Notes: generated by a model not told the origin, from the sequence alone. DNA of 23,855 nt from Clostridia bacterium (GCA_900770255.1 CAAGJN010000058.1:1-23855); one strand, 5' to 3'. Shown: positions 1 to 7,989, numbered from the stretch's first letter. A program made the numbers and translations.

Positions 1-1
1 C

Positions 2-199
2 GACTTTGTCGGCGGTATCCGGGGACTCAAGGCGCTTGAGCGCAGGGCGACGAGCGATATGTGTCTTGCGTTTTCAATGTTCCCGACAACTACCGACGAC
101 CTCATGGATATAGCCGACGCCGGCAAAATTATGCCGCCGAAATCGACCTGGTTTGAGCCCAAGCTTCTCAGCGGTCTGTTCGTTCATAAGCTCAAGTGA
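2..199 (+). CDS. DUF1015 family protein, C-terminal end (5' truncated by window edge)
   Basis: An open frame runs from the window edge to a TGA at 197-199 and encodes about 65 residues. It contains the segments FVGGIRGL, FPTTTDDLMDIADAG and MPPKSTWFEPKLLSGLFVHKL. The MPPKSTWFEPK-SGL block close to the C-terminus is what I recall as the hallmark of DUF1015 proteins, which are about 400-residue cytosolic proteins of unknown function. Seven bases separate its stop from the next ATG, so the two genes are probably co-transcribed. The family call rests on the tail alone, since the catalytic or binding part lies outside the window. Confidence 0.7.
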   Translation, partial: DFVGGIRGLKALERRATSDMCLAFSMFPTTTDDLMDIADAGKIMPPKSTWFEPKLLSGLFVHKLK

Positions 200-206
200 G
201 TAATAT

Positions 207-722
207 ATGATAGTTTACAAAAGCGAGATAGGCGGGGAGGAGCAAGAAGCACTTACTGAGATCTCTCTCGACCGTCCGAAAGTTGTCCAAAAACGCAGAA
301 GAGTGCTTGCAGTTTGTTTTATACTTGAGGCCGCCTATTTGGCGGCGGCGGTATTCTCATTTGTGCGCGGATCGGTGTATTACGGAGGACTGCTGCTGTT
401 TTTCTGCCTGGTGTTTGTTTTTATTGCAGCGTTTTGCCGCAGCATGCAGAGGGCGTCGATTCGCAAGGCTCTCGGCAAGAATGTCGATAAGATTAAAGAC
501 TCCGAGAGCGAATATATCATCGATGACGGCGGCGTGCAGATATCGTCCCGATTCGGCCAGAGCAGGAACAACTGGGATGCGTTTGAAGATTACGGCACAA
601 AGGGATACTATACCTATATCGTGGCTATCGACGGCCGCCAGTGCATCCTGATTGACCGCAGAAAGTTGACCGAGGAGGAGCTCGCAGAGCTCGACCGTCT
701 GACGGAAAATATAAAGAAGTAA
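207..722 (+). CDS. YcxB-like small membrane protein
   Basis: This 171-residue protein has a short cytosolic N-terminus and two hydrophobic helices at about residues 32-53 and 58-77. A soluble C-terminal domain follows, in which a beta-rich pattern (EYIIDDGGVQISS, then an NNWDAFEDY segment, then an ILIDRRKL strand-helix) resembles the YcxB-like C-terminal domain. Function is unknown in the family; members are small inner-membrane proteins often found as singletons in Firmicutes. The ATG at 207 has only a weak upstream AAGTGAG, which suggests translational coupling to the DUF1015 gene ending at 199. A terminator lies 40 bases past the stop. The family assignment comes from the topology and strand pattern and is moderately sure. 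Confidence 0.65.
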   Translation: MIVYKSEIGGEEQEALTEISLDRPKVVQKRRRVLAVCFILEAAYLAAAVFSFVRGSVYYGGLLLFFCLVFVFIAAFCRSMQRASIRKALGKNVDKIKDSESEYIIDDGGVQISSRFGQSRNNWDAFEDYGTKGYYTYIVAIDGRQCILIDRRKLTEEELAELDRLTENIKK

Positions 723-761
723 CTGTTGCGCCCAAATCGGTATTTTAAAGGTAAACAACTT

Positions 762-804
762 AAAAGGCTTGCGCCTGTGATTTGCAGACGCAAGCCTTTT
801 TGCT
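762..804. terminator. Intrinsic terminator between convergent ycxB-like gene and rlmH
   Basis: A perfect 12-bp stem pairs 762-773 (AAAAGGCTTGCG) with 789-800 (CGCAAGCCTTTT) around a 15-nt loop. A T-rich tail follows on the plus strand. Because both arms carry A/T ends (AAAA and TTTT), the structure also has a short U-run when read on the minus strand. It probably terminates both the plus-strand pair and the rlmH operon. Confidence 0.85.
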
Positions 805-889
805 TTCTTTTGATGGATCGATTATGGGAGGTGAAAATGCCGCCCGCCTTGCTTTTTCTTTGGCCGGGGAAGCTTTGAGTCCGGCGGCC

Positions 890-1372
890 TTATTTGTGAT
901 ATTTTGCTCCGCTCGAGATCATGAACGCCCGGTAGATCTGTTCGAGCAGCATCACGCGCGAGAGCTGGTGCGGAAAGGTCATCTTTGACATCGAAAGCCT
1001 GAAATCGGCGCGGCGCTTGACCTCGTCCGCCAGCCCGTGAGAGCCTCCGATGATGAACACAAGGCTGCCGCTGCCTCCGACTGCGGCGCTCTCTATCTCA
1101 CGGCTGAGCTCCTCTGAGCTCAGCTGCCTGCCCTCTATGCACATCGCATATACCCGCGCCGAGGAGTGGATCAGCTGCATGATGCGTTTGCCCTCGTCGG
1201 CGAGGGCGGCGCTTATCTGCGCCGGAGAGGGGTTTTCGGGTATGCGCGCCGGAGTCAGCTCGTGAAGCCTCAGCCTGCAAAATGCCGAGAGCCTTTTTGA
1301 ATATTCGGCGCAGGCGTCTCTCAGGTAATCCTCCTTGAGCTTGCCCACGCATATGAGATCGATGTTGTACAT
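890..1372 (-). CDS. rlmH: 23S rRNA (pseudouridine1915-N3)-methyltransferase RlmH
   Basis: RlmH is a SPOUT-fold methyltransferase that uses S-adenosylmethionine to methylate N3 of pseudouridine 1915 in helix 69 of 23S rRNA on assembled 70S ribosomes. The 160-residue length is typical. The sequence shows the family N-terminus (DLICVGKLKE), the IGGSHGL cofactor-loop motif, and the C-terminal block SKMTFPHQLSRVMLLEQIYRAF ending in YHK. The ATG at 1372 sits 5 nt behind GGAGGAG. It follows walJ with only a 12-bp gap and is the last gene of the murA-walJ-rlmH operon. In Bacillus subtilis walJ and rlmH are also close neighbours, so the pairing is conserved. Confidence 0.95.
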   Translation of the reverse strand: MYNIDLICVGKLKEDYLRDACAEYSKRLSAFCRLRLHELTPARIPENPSPAQISAALADEGKRIMQLIHSSARVYAMCIEGRQLSSEELSREIESAAVGGSGSLVFIIGGSHGLADEVKRRADFRLSMSKMTFPHQLSRVMLLEQIYRAFMISSGAKYHK

Positions 1373-1384
1373 TTTTCTCCTCCG

Positions 1385-2170
1385 TCAGAAGCTTATCAGC
1401 CTGTGCGCATCTCCTGCAACGCCGAGCAGATAATCGCTGCCGAGCTTTGCGCCGTTCATCGTGAACGCCGAATGCGTCGTCTCATAGGCGAGCTCAGGCG
1501 TGTTGTTCTGTTTGCTCAAATGGCCGAGCATGAAGCGCACCGTGCCGCCCTCGAGCAGCCTGAGCGCCGCGTCGGCGCAGGCGTCATTTGAAAGATGCCC
1601 GCGGTCGGAAAGTATGCGCTGTTTGAGCGGATACGGGTAGGGGCCTCGGCGCAGCAGCTCGATCTCATGGTTCGATTCAAGCATCACAAGGTCGCTGCCG
1701 TATATAGCGTTCATAACCGTGTCGGTCACATGGCCGAGGTCAGTTGCTATTGAGATGCGTCTGCCGTCGGGCGTCATCGCCGTGTAGCCCACGCTCTGCG
1801 CGGCGTCGTGAGGCGTAGCGAACGGCTTGACGCAAATTCCCGCCGTCTCAACTCCCTCGTCCGTGATCTCGCGGGCGGTAAACCTGCCGTCGAGTACGCC
1901 GATGTCGCCGAGCGCTGCGAGCGTCCCCGCCGAAGCGTATACGTCTATGTTGTTGTGCCCTGCAAAGACGCGCAGGCCATTGATGTGATCCGAGTGCTCG
2001 TGCGTTATGAATATCGCGCCGATCGAGTCGGGCGAAACGCCGATCTGCTCGAGAGCAGCTGTTATCCTCTTTGCGCTGACTCCTGCGTCGATCAGTATGC
2101 CGCCGCCCGAAGAGCCTATGTATATGCAGTTGCCGCTGCTCGAGGAAAAAAGCGGACAAAATCTCGCCAT
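1385..2170 (-). CDS. walJ: MBL-fold metallohydrolase, WalJ/YycJ family
   Basis: This 261-residue metallo-beta-lactamase-fold protein matches the WalJ (YycJ) group: family-typical N-terminus MARFCPLFSSSSGN, metal motif HEHSDH at residues 57-62 after the ILIDAG strand, His121 in TPHDA, Asp144 in ATDLGH, and His192 in DRGHLSN near the C-terminal LGHLSKQNN. The group is related to nucleases and is linked to the WalRK cell-wall and division network in Firmicutes; the substrate here is not shown. I start it at 2170 because AAGGAG lies 6 nt upstream. The frame stays open to 2383, but that extension overlaps murA and looks non-coding. It lies between murA and rlmH in one operon, with a small hairpin plus U-tract just before its ribosome-binding site. 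Confidence 0.9.
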   Translation of the reverse strand: MARFCPLFSSSSGNCIYIGSSGGGILIDAGVSAKRITAALEQIGVSPDSIGAIFITHEHSDHINGLRVFAGHNNIDVYASAGTLAALGDIGVLDGRFTAREITDEGVETAGICVKPFATPHDAAQSVGYTAMTPDGRRISIATDLGHVTDTVMNAIYGSDLVMLESNHEIELLRRGPYPYPLKQRILSDRGHLSNDACADAALRLLEGGTVRFMLGHLSKQNNTPELAYETTHSAFTMNGAKLGSDYLLGVAGDAHRLISF

Positions 2171-2182
2171 ATTTATCTCCTT

Positions 2183-2217
2183 AAAAAATCCTGCGCCGGT
2201 CATTGCCGAGGCAGGAT
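2183..2217 (-). terminator. Small hairpin with U-tract between murA and walJ
   Basis: On the minus strand a 7-bp stem (ATCCTGC at 2217-2211 with GCAGGAT at 2194-2188) is followed by a run of six T residues, immediately before the walJ AAGGAG. It is short and has a 16-nt loop, so it would be a leaky terminator at best. It may lower walJ-rlmH expression relative to murA. Confidence 0.4.
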
Positions 2218-2237
2218 CAAAAAAATAATTTTCTTTA

Positions 2238-3527
2238 TCAGACAGCTCTTGAAATATTGTCGGGCTCGGGAGCTTCAATGCGGCGGATGTCCGCGCCGAG
2301 GCTTCTGAGTTTCTCGACAATGTTCTCGTAGCCGCGGTCGATATGGGAGATCTCCTCGATTTCGGTAGTGCCCTTGGCGACAAGACCTGCGATAATCATC
2401 GCGGCGCCCGCGCGCAGATCGTCGGCTCTGACCGGAGCGCCCTTGAGCTGTTCTACGCCCTCAATGACGGCCATCTTGCCCTCTACCTTTATAGACGCTC
2501 CCATGCGGGTAAGCTGCTCAACATAGCGGAAGCGGTTATCCCATACGCCCTCCGAGACAAAGCTCGTGCCGTCCGCGATGCTCAGCAGCACCGTCATCTG
2601 CGGCTGCATATCGGTCGGAAATCCGGGGTAGGGCATAGCTTTTATCGTGCATTTTCCGGGTCTGCCGTTGGCGCAGACTCTGACGCTGTCATCGTTCTCT
2701 ATAACGTCGATGCCGCACTCGATGAGTTTTGCGGAAATTGACTCAAGATGCTTCGGGATAACGTTTTTTATCAGCACGTTGCCGTCGGTTGCGGCGGCGG
2801 CGACCATGTAGGTGCCGGCCTCGATCTGATCGGGAATAATCGAATAGTTGCAGCCGTGCATGTGTTCAACGCCGCGGATCTTGATCGTGTCGGTGCCCGC
2901 GCCGCGGATGTCCGCGCCCATGGAGTTGAGGAAGTTTGCAAGGTCAACTATATGAGGCTCCTTGGCGGCATTTTCGATGACGGTCAGACCCTTTGCCTTG
3001 ACTGCGGCAAGGATCACGTTGACAGTAGCGCCGACAGAGGCCTCGTCAAAATAGACGGGGCTGCCCTCAAGCCTCTCGGCCGAGGCGTCGATGATAGCGC
3101 TCTCGCCTATGGTGACAGTCGCGCCAAGCAGCTCAAAGCCCTTGATGTGGCGGTCAATCGGGCGAACGCCGAAATTGCAGCCGCCGGGCATAGCAACCTT
3201 TGCACGGTGGAAGCGGCCGAGCAGCGCGCCGATGAAATAATATGAAGCTCGCAGATGCTTGGTCATGTCATGCGAAACGACATATGAATTGACACCCCTC
3301 GTGTCGATCTCGAGCGTGCTCTTGTCCAGACGCTTTATCCTGGCGCCGAGCTGTTCAAGAATTTTTGTCATATAATAAACATCGCTGATGTTGGGAATGT
3401 TATCAATAACACAGACATCCTGAGCAAAGATGGTTGCGGGAAGTATGGCTACGACCGCGTTTTTAGCGCCGCTGATGCTGACCTCTCCTCTGAGGGGAGT
3501 GCCGCCGTTGAGCACGAACTTTTCCAA
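2238..3527 (-). CDS. murA: UDP-N-acetylglucosamine 1-carboxyvinyltransferase MurA
   Basis: MurA transfers enolpyruvate from phosphoenolpyruvate to UDP-GlcNAc, the first committed cytosolic step of peptidoglycan synthesis. The 429-residue product has the N-terminal substrate-binding Lys22-Asn23 in SGAKNAVVAILPA and the active-site cysteine at residue 117 in PGGCNFGVRPID. The central GFPTDMQPQ block and the C-terminal LRAGAAMIIAGL are also present. Cys117 is the residue alkylated by fosfomycin; some bacteria carry Asp there, this one does not. I choose the TTG at 3527: AGGAG at 3540-3536 is 8 nt away, and the protein then begins MEKFVLNGG as in relatives. The GTG at 3536 overlaps that SD site and is less likely. 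First gene of the murA-walJ-rlmH operon. Confidence 0.96.
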   Translation of the reverse strand: MEKFVLNGGTPLRGEVSISGAKNAVVAILPATIFAQDVCVIDNIPNISDVYYMTKILEQLGARIKRLDKSTLEIDTRGVNSYVVSHDMTKHLRASYYFIGALLGRFHRAKVAMPGGCNFGVRPIDRHIKGFELLGATVTIGESAIIDASAERLEGSPVYFDEASVGATVNVILAAVKAKGLTVIENAAKEPHIVDLANFLNSMGADIRGAGTDTIKIRGVEHMHGCNYSIIPDQIEAGTYMVAAAATDGNVLIKNVIPKHLESISAKLIECGIDVIENDDSVRVCANGRPGKCTIKAMPYPGFPTDMQPQMTVLLSIADGTSFVSEGVWDNRFRYVEQLTRMGASIKVEGKMAVIEGVEQLKGAPVRADDLRAGAAMIIAGLVAKGTTEIEEISHIDRGYENIVEKLRSLGADIRRIEAPEPDNISRAV

Positions 3528-3607
3528 TTTGTTCACTCCTATAAAGTTTTTCTATCCAAAAAGCAGGTTAAATTATAATTATCACAAAATACATTTTACG
3601 ACACTAA

Positions 3608-3636
3608 ATTATATCATCTTTTGGCTCACATGAAAA
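3608..3636 (-). promoter_or_regulatory. Likely sigma-A promoter of murA operon
   Basis: On the minus strand TTTTCA (3636-3631) and TATAAT (3613-3608) are separated by 17 nt. TG lies one base before the -10, giving an extended -10 element. The implied leader is about 75 nt. A second TATAAT nearer murA lacks a recognisable -35. Confidence 0.55.
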
Positions 3637-4474
3637 GACTTTTTAAAAAAATAATTCCTCTATTTTCCTTGTTTGTGCGTCTGCGTAATAAAAATTTGAC
3701 CGATAACCTTGTCGACTGTATTTATTATTGACCTGTTGAACGGATTTAGAAGCGGAATTTTTTAATTTTTACGAACGGTTTCGCCTGGCCCGGATATGCA
3801 AATGTTGACACAGATAGAATCGCCGGCGGCGTTCTGTATAAGAGTGGCCGGATGGTTATTTTTACACGGGCGGCAGAACCTTGTCTCAGCAAAGCCGCGT
3901 GTTGATTATAGCCGAAAACAGGTTAAAGTCAATGACCTGAGACAGATTAACATATAATACTTCCGAGGTGACGGGAAAGAATAAAGAAACAGGTAATTTT
4001 GAAAGAACTAACGAGATCGAACCGTGCCACAGCAAAAAGAATCCGTGCACAGCCACTTAGTAAGAAGCACGATTTTTCTTATATAAATATAACAAAAATG
4101 TACTTTGATATAATTTTTGGCGCAATTATTTCTGATATCGGAACAAAAATAACGTTTTTTGCTGTATACGAATAAACGCAAGTATCTGTGCGGGTGGTTT
4201 TGCCGTGTGCGCCTGTTTTGATGCCGAGAGCGTCCGTTTGGTACATCTGAACATAATCTTTTAACGTTTTTTGGCTGTTTAGTCGACCTTTGCCCAAAGC
4301 GTTAAACATTATGTCAAAAGAGCTTAAAATAAATGATATTTCATCTCTTGATGTTTTGATTTATCACAGCAGACCGATAAAGCTTTTGCATTAGATGGAT
4401 GATCTCTTGCAAATATACACTCAAGTACACCGAAAAATGAAGAAAAAAATCAAAAATATGAAACTTTACAAAAA
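3637..4474. other. AT-rich stretch with no intact gene between murA and gdhA
   Basis: About 840 bases hold no frame I can defend as a working gene. Visible items are a dispersed inverted repeat (TGTCTCAG at 3882-3889 and CTGAGACA at 3937-3944), an imperfect near-repeat around 4023-4054 (GTGCCACAGC and GTGCACAGCC), and short broken frames on the minus strand. Base composition is much lower in GC than the flanking genes, especially from 4040 onward. I saw no riboswitch, tRNA or insertion-sequence ends that I recognise. It reads like eroded or formerly coding sequence. Confidence 0.5.
4079..4309 (-). pseudogene. Possible remnant of an S11 D-Ala-D-Ala carboxypeptidase
   Basis: A 76-codon frame contains DALGIKTGAH at residues 26-35, with KTG at 31-33. 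A few residues later come CVYS and then VIFVPIS. That order (GIKTG, a Cys-Val strand, then a hydrophobic strand) matches the KTG region of S11 carboxypeptidases, including the intact one at 12888-14300 (GIKTGSTDEAGRCVIS, then YLCVIL). No SxxK or SxN motif, no signal peptide and no ribosome-binding site are present, and upstream frames are interrupted. If the resemblance is real, this is a decayed fragment. It could also be a chance frame in AT-rich DNA. Confidence 0.22.
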
Positions 4475-4502
4475 TTGCTTGCATTTTTGCAGCAGCTATA
4501 TT
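4475..4502 (+). promoter_or_regulatory. Candidate gdhA promoter
   Basis: TTGCTT (4475-4480) and TATATT (4497-4502) are spaced by 16 nt, about 65 nt upstream of the gdhA start. It is the best sigma-A-like pair in front of gdhA, although neither hexamer is perfect. Confidence 0.5.
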
Positions 4503-4518
4503 AAAATAATTGTCATTG

Positions 4519-4538
4519 GCGGCAAACCGTATTGCCGC
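4519..4538 (+). promoter_or_regulatory. Hairpin in the gdhA 5' leader
   Basis: GCGGCAA (4519-4525) and TTGCCGC (4532-4538) form a perfect 7-bp stem with a 6-nt loop. It lies about 10 nt after the predicted transcript start and is followed within 5 nt by a T-rich stretch (4543-4553). The position suggests mRNA stabilisation or weak attenuation. Alternatively the DNA palindrome could be an operator. Confidence 0.4.
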
Positions 4539-4567
4539 AGCGATTTTTATTTTGGGGAGTTTTTTAA

Positions 4568-5899
4568 ATGAGCTATGTAGATGATATTATACTGCATGTT
4601 CAGCAGAAGAATTCGACTCAGCCTGAGTTTGTACAGGCCGCAACGGAGGTTCTCGATTCTATCCGACCGGTCGTCGAGGCCAACAAGCGCTATCAGGACT
4701 GGTCTCTGCTTGAGAGGCTTGTCGAGCCCGAGAGGGCAACGGTGTTCCGCATCTCGTGGACTGACGACAGCGGCAAGGTGCACACCAACCGCGGCTACCG
4801 CGTCCAGTTCAACAGCGCTATCGGCCCCTATAAGGGCGGCCTGCGCTTTCATCCGTCAGTCAATATGAGCATAATAAAATTCCTCGGCTTTGAGCAGATA
4901 TTCAAGAACTCGCTTACAGGGCTGCCGATAGGCGGCGGCAAGGGCGGCTCTGACTTTGATCCCAAGGGCAAGAGCGAGATGGAAATAATGCGCTTCTGCC
5001 AGAGCTTTATGACTGCACTCTACCGCGTTATCGGCCCCAACACCGATGTCCCCGCGGGAGATATCGGAGTCGGCGGCAGGGAGATAGGATATATGTTCGG
5101 CCAGTACAAGAGAATAACCGGCCAGTATGAAGGTGTGCTGACCGGCAAGGGGCTTTCATTCGGCGGCTCGCTGGCGAGAACCGAGGCCACCGGCTACGGA
5201 CTTGTCTATCTCGTGGAGGAGATGCTCAAGAACCACGCAAATTCCATCGAGGGCAAGACGATAGTTGTCTCCGGCTCCGGCAATGTTGCGACTTATGCTA
5301 TCGAAAAGGCGATCAGCCTCGGCGGCAAGGTCGTCACGGCGAGCGATTCGAGCGGTTTTATCTATGATCCCGACGGAATCGACGTCGAGGTTTTGAAGCA
5401 GATCAAGGAGGTTCGCAGAGCGAGGATCAGCGAGTATGCCAAGGAGCGCCCGAACGCTGAGTTTTATGCGGGCAAAAAGGTCTGGAGCGTACCGTGCGAT
5501 ATTGCGCTTCCCTGCGCAACGCAGAATGAGCTCGATGAACAGGATGCCAAGGAGCTGATAAAGAACGGTTGTATCGCAGTCGGCGAGGGCGCAAATATGC
5601 CCTCGACAGCGCAGGCTACTGAGGTGTTCCTCAAAAATAATATCCTGTTTGCGCCGGGCAAGGCGGCAAATGCCGGCGGCGTTGCCACCTCTGCGCTTGA
5701 GATGAGCCAGAACAGCGCAAGAGTGAGCTGGCCGTTTGAGAAGGTCGATCACCAGCTCAATAATATAATGATAAATATCTATCACAATATGGCTGACGCG
5801 GCAAAGGAATACGGCCATGAGGACAACTTCGTTGTCGGCGCGAATATCGCGGGTTTCCTCAAGGTTGCGGACGCTATGATGGCGCAGGGCATAGTGTAA
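4568..5899 (+). CDS. gdhA: Glutamate dehydrogenase, hexameric, probably NADP-dependent
   Basis: This 443-residue enzyme reversibly aminates 2-oxoglutarate to glutamate with NAD(P)H, joining ammonium assimilation to central carbon. Residues fall at the same numbers I recall for the C. symbiosum enzyme: Lys89 (GPYKGGLRFHPS), Lys113, catalytic Lys125 (PIGGGKGGSDFDP), Asp165 (DVPAGDIGVGG) and Ser380 (TSALEMS). The dinucleotide fold starts at GSGNVA (236-241). The ASDSSG that follows the second strand (258-263) resembles the E. coli NADP enzyme rather than the NAD-type GPDG, so NADP use is inferred. GGGGAG precedes the ATG. It is a single-gene unit with its own promoter, a leader hairpin and a strong terminator. 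Confidence 0.97.
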   Translation: MSYVDDIILHVQQKNSTQPEFVQAATEVLDSIRPVVEANKRYQDWSLLERLVEPERATVFRISWTDDSGKVHTNRGYRVQFNSAIGPYKGGLRFHPSVNMSIIKFLGFEQIFKNSLTGLPIGGGKGGSDFDPKGKSEMEIMRFCQSFMTALYRVIGPNTDVPAGDIGVGGREIGYMFGQYKRITGQYEGVLTGKGLSFGGSLARTEATGYGLVYLVEEMLKNHANSIEGKTIVVSGSGNVATYAIEKAISLGGKVVTASDSSGFIYDPDGIDVEVLKQIKEVRRARISEYAKERPNAEFYAGKKVWSVPCDIALPCATQNELDEQDAKELIKNGCIAVGEGANMPSTAQATEVFLKNNILFAPGKAANAGGVATSALEMSQNSARVSWPFEKVDHQLNNIMINIYHNMADAAKEYGHEDNFVVGANIAGFLKVADAMMAQGIV

Positions 5900-6007
5900 G
5901 ACATGTAAAAAGCACGGACGGGGTGAGCTACGCCGTACTTTCAACTTTCAGCCTGAAGATCGGAGCAAAATCCGACCGCATCGCCGGATAAAAATCTTAT
6001 CACATCC

Positions 6008-6044
6008 AAGCAGCCGCAGAGACTTCCTCTGCGGCTGCTTTTTT
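6008..6044 (+). terminator. Strong intrinsic terminator of gdhA
   Basis: A perfect 14-bp stem (6008-6021 with 6027-6040) has a 5-nt loop and ends in six T residues (6039-6044). Read on the minus strand there is no U-tract, so it is mainly the gdhA terminator, although the convergent ABC operon ends only 10 nt away. Confidence 0.93.
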
Positions 6045-6054
6045 ACTGTTCGTT

Positions 6055-7989
6055 TTATTCGAGCTCGAACGCGCCGGTGTAGAGGCGGTAGTAGGTGCCC
6101 TTTTCCGCGATCAGCTTTTCGTGGCTGCCGCGCTCGATGATCCTGCCGTGGTCGAGAACCATTATCACGTCGGAGTTCTGAACGGTTGAGAGGCGGTGAG
6201 CAATGACGAATACCGTGCGCCCCTTCATCAGCTTATCCATGCCGCCCTGAACGAGCGCCTCGGTGCGCGTATCGATCGATGAGGTTGCTTCGTCGAGGAT
6301 CATGACGGGCGGGTCTGAGACTGCCGCGCGGGCGATCGAGATGAGCTGACGCTGACCTTGTGACAGCCCGCTGCCGTCGCCCTTGAGCACCGTGTTGTAG
6401 CCCTCGGGAAGCATACGGATGAACCCGTCGGCGTTTGCGAGCTTCGCCGCCCTGATGCACTCCTCGTCCGTCGCGTCGGGATTGCCGTAGCGGATGTTCT
6501 CCATGACCGTGCCGGTGAAGAGGTTGACGTCCTGAAGAACTACTCCGAGGCTTCGGCGAAGATCGGCTTTCTTTATCTTGTTGATGTTGATGCCGTCGTA
6601 GCGGATCTTGCCGTCAGCGATGTCGTAGAAGCGGTTGATAAGGTTCGTTATCGTTGTCTTGCCCGCGCCCGTTGCGCCGACGAAGGCTATCTTCTGACCG
6701 GGCTCGGCGTAGAGTGTAATGTCGTGCAGAACCTCCTTTTCTGGGGTGTAGCCGAAGTCAACATGGTCGAGCACGACGCGGCCCTCGAGCTTTGTATAAG
6801 TCAGCGTGCCGTCGCCATGGGGATGCTTCCAAGCCCAAAGACCCGTGCGCTCCTTGACCTCGGTCAGCTCGCCGTCCTTCTCTTTTGCGTTGACGAGTGT
6901 GACATAGCCGTCGTCCACCTCGGGAGTCTCATCCATGAATGTGAAGATACGCTCGGCGCCGGCGAGAGCCGTGACGATGGAGTTAAACTGATTGGATATC
7001 TGTGAAATAGGATTGGTGAAGTTGCGCGAGAGGGTGAGAAACGAAGCGATCATGCCCAGAGTCATCGTGTTGAAGCCGGTAAGGCCGAGGTTCTTTGTGC
7101 CAGCGATCGCCATGGCTGCGCCGATGATCGCAACTACGATATACTGTAAATAACCGAAAGCATTCATCAGCGGCATCATCGCGTTTGCGTGGCCATTTGC
7201 GTTCGTGGCGTTATGCGCCCACGCGATGTTCCTTTGGCGCATCTCGTCTTTGGCTGTCTTCTCATGGCAGAATACCTTGATGACCTTTTGGCCGTTGGTC
7301 ATTTCCTCGATATAGCTATCGAGATCGGCGAGACTTCTCTGCTGCGCGACGAAATATGCGCCGCTCTTGCCGACGATTTTTTTGACCGCCTGCATGATAA
7401 AGACGATAGATATGCAGACGATGAGCGTGAGCCCTACGCTGATATAGAGCATGCAGACGAAAACCGCGGCAATCGTGAACACCGAGGATATGAGCTGCCC
7501 CATAGACTGAGCGATCATCTGGCGCAGGGTGTCGGTGTCGTTGGTATAAAGGCTCATCGTGTCGCCGTGGGTGTGGGTGTCAAAATAGCTGATCGGCAGA
7601 CGCTGCATCTTCTCGAACATCTCGTCGCGGATGGTTTTGAGCGTGCCCTGAGCCACGGTTACCATGAGGCGGTTGTAAATGAGCGTTGAGACCGTGCCGA
7701 TCAGGTAGACGACGCCGATTGTTATCAGCGCTTTTATAAGGCCTGAGTAATCGGGAACTGCCGCGCCGATGAGAGGGGAGATATAGTCGTCTATCAGCGT
7801 CTGAAGGAACATCGACGATGCCGCGCCGGCAACGGCGCTCAGAAGTACGCAGACGGTGACAATGATCAGCATACCCTTGTACTGCCCAATATAGGAGAGC
7901 AGCCTTTTGAGGGTTTTTAAGTCAAGCTTTCTCGGCGCGGGACCGTCCGCCGGGGGAGCGGTTATAGCTTTTTTGTTTTTCTTACTCAT
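6055..7989 (-). CDS. Heterodimeric ABC exporter subunit, catalytically complete half
   Basis: This 644-residue type IV (ABC_membrane) exporter half has six membrane helices at about 38-345, then a nucleotide-binding domain. Visible are Walker A GATGAGKT (438-445, Lys444), Gln486 of the Q-loop, the altered signature LSQGQ (542-546), Walker B VMILDE with catalytic Glu567, and switch His598. A segment of about 43 residues (361-403, with TGLWAWKHP) sits between the membrane part and the NBD. I start at the ATG at 7989: GGGAGG is 8 nt upstream and the start overlaps the previous gene's stop by 8 bases, showing translational coupling. It is the third gene of marR-ABC-ABC and should pair with the 7982-9733 product. 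The substrate is unknown; drug or peptide export is plausible. Confidence 0.93.
   Translation of the reverse strand: MSKKNKKAITAPPADGPAPRKLDLKTLKRLLSYIGQYKGMLIIVTVCVLLSAVAGAASSMFLQTLIDDYISPLIGAAVPDYSGLIKALITIGVVYLIGTVSTLIYNRLMVTVAQGTLKTIRDEMFEKMQRLPISYFDTHTHGDTMSLYTNDTDTLRQMIAQSMGQLISSVFTIAAVFVCMLYISVGLTLIVCISIVFIMQAVKKIVGKSGAYFVAQQRSLADLDSYIEEMTNGQKVIKVFCHEKTAKDEMRQRNIAWAHNATNANGHANAMMPLMNAFGYLQYIVVAIIGAAMAIAGTKNLGLTGFNTMTLGMIASFLTLSRNFTNPISQISNQFNSIVTALAGAERIFTFMDETPEVDDGYVTLVNAKEKDGELTEVKERTGLWAWKHPHGDGTLTYTKLEGRVVLDHVDFGYTPEKEVLHDITLYAEPGQKIAFVGATGAGKTTITNLINRFYDIADGKIRYDGININKIKKADLRRSLGVVLQDVNLFTGTVMENIRYGNPDATDEECIRAAKLANADGFIRMLPEGYNTVLKGDGSGLSQGQRQLISIARAAVSDPPVMILDEATSSIDTRTEALVQGGMDKLMKGRTVFVIAHRLSTVQNSDVIMVLDHGRIIERGSHEKLIAEKGTYYRLYTGAFELE

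Noticed and set aside
782..988. Plus-strand frame of 68 codons between the terminator and rlmH
   Set aside because: It starts inside the terminator stem-loop and overlaps the rlmH 3' end; there is no SD and no homology that I recognise.
2171..2383. N-terminal extension of walJ in the same frame
   Set aside because: It overlaps the murA 3' end, crosses a hairpin with a U-tract, and the family N-terminus begins at 2170 with an ideal SD.
2343..3245. Two plus-strand frames antisense to murA
   Set aside because: Shadow frames of a strongly conserved gene with no motif of their own.
4311..4394. 27-codon plus-strand frame in the AT-rich gap
   Set aside because: No ribosome-binding site, no promoter nearby, and within the range expected by chance in AT-rich DNA.
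5156..5944. Minus-strand open frame (262 codons) antisense to gdhA
   Set aside because: It covers conserved gdhA codons, and the translation has no recognisable motif or ribosome-binding site.
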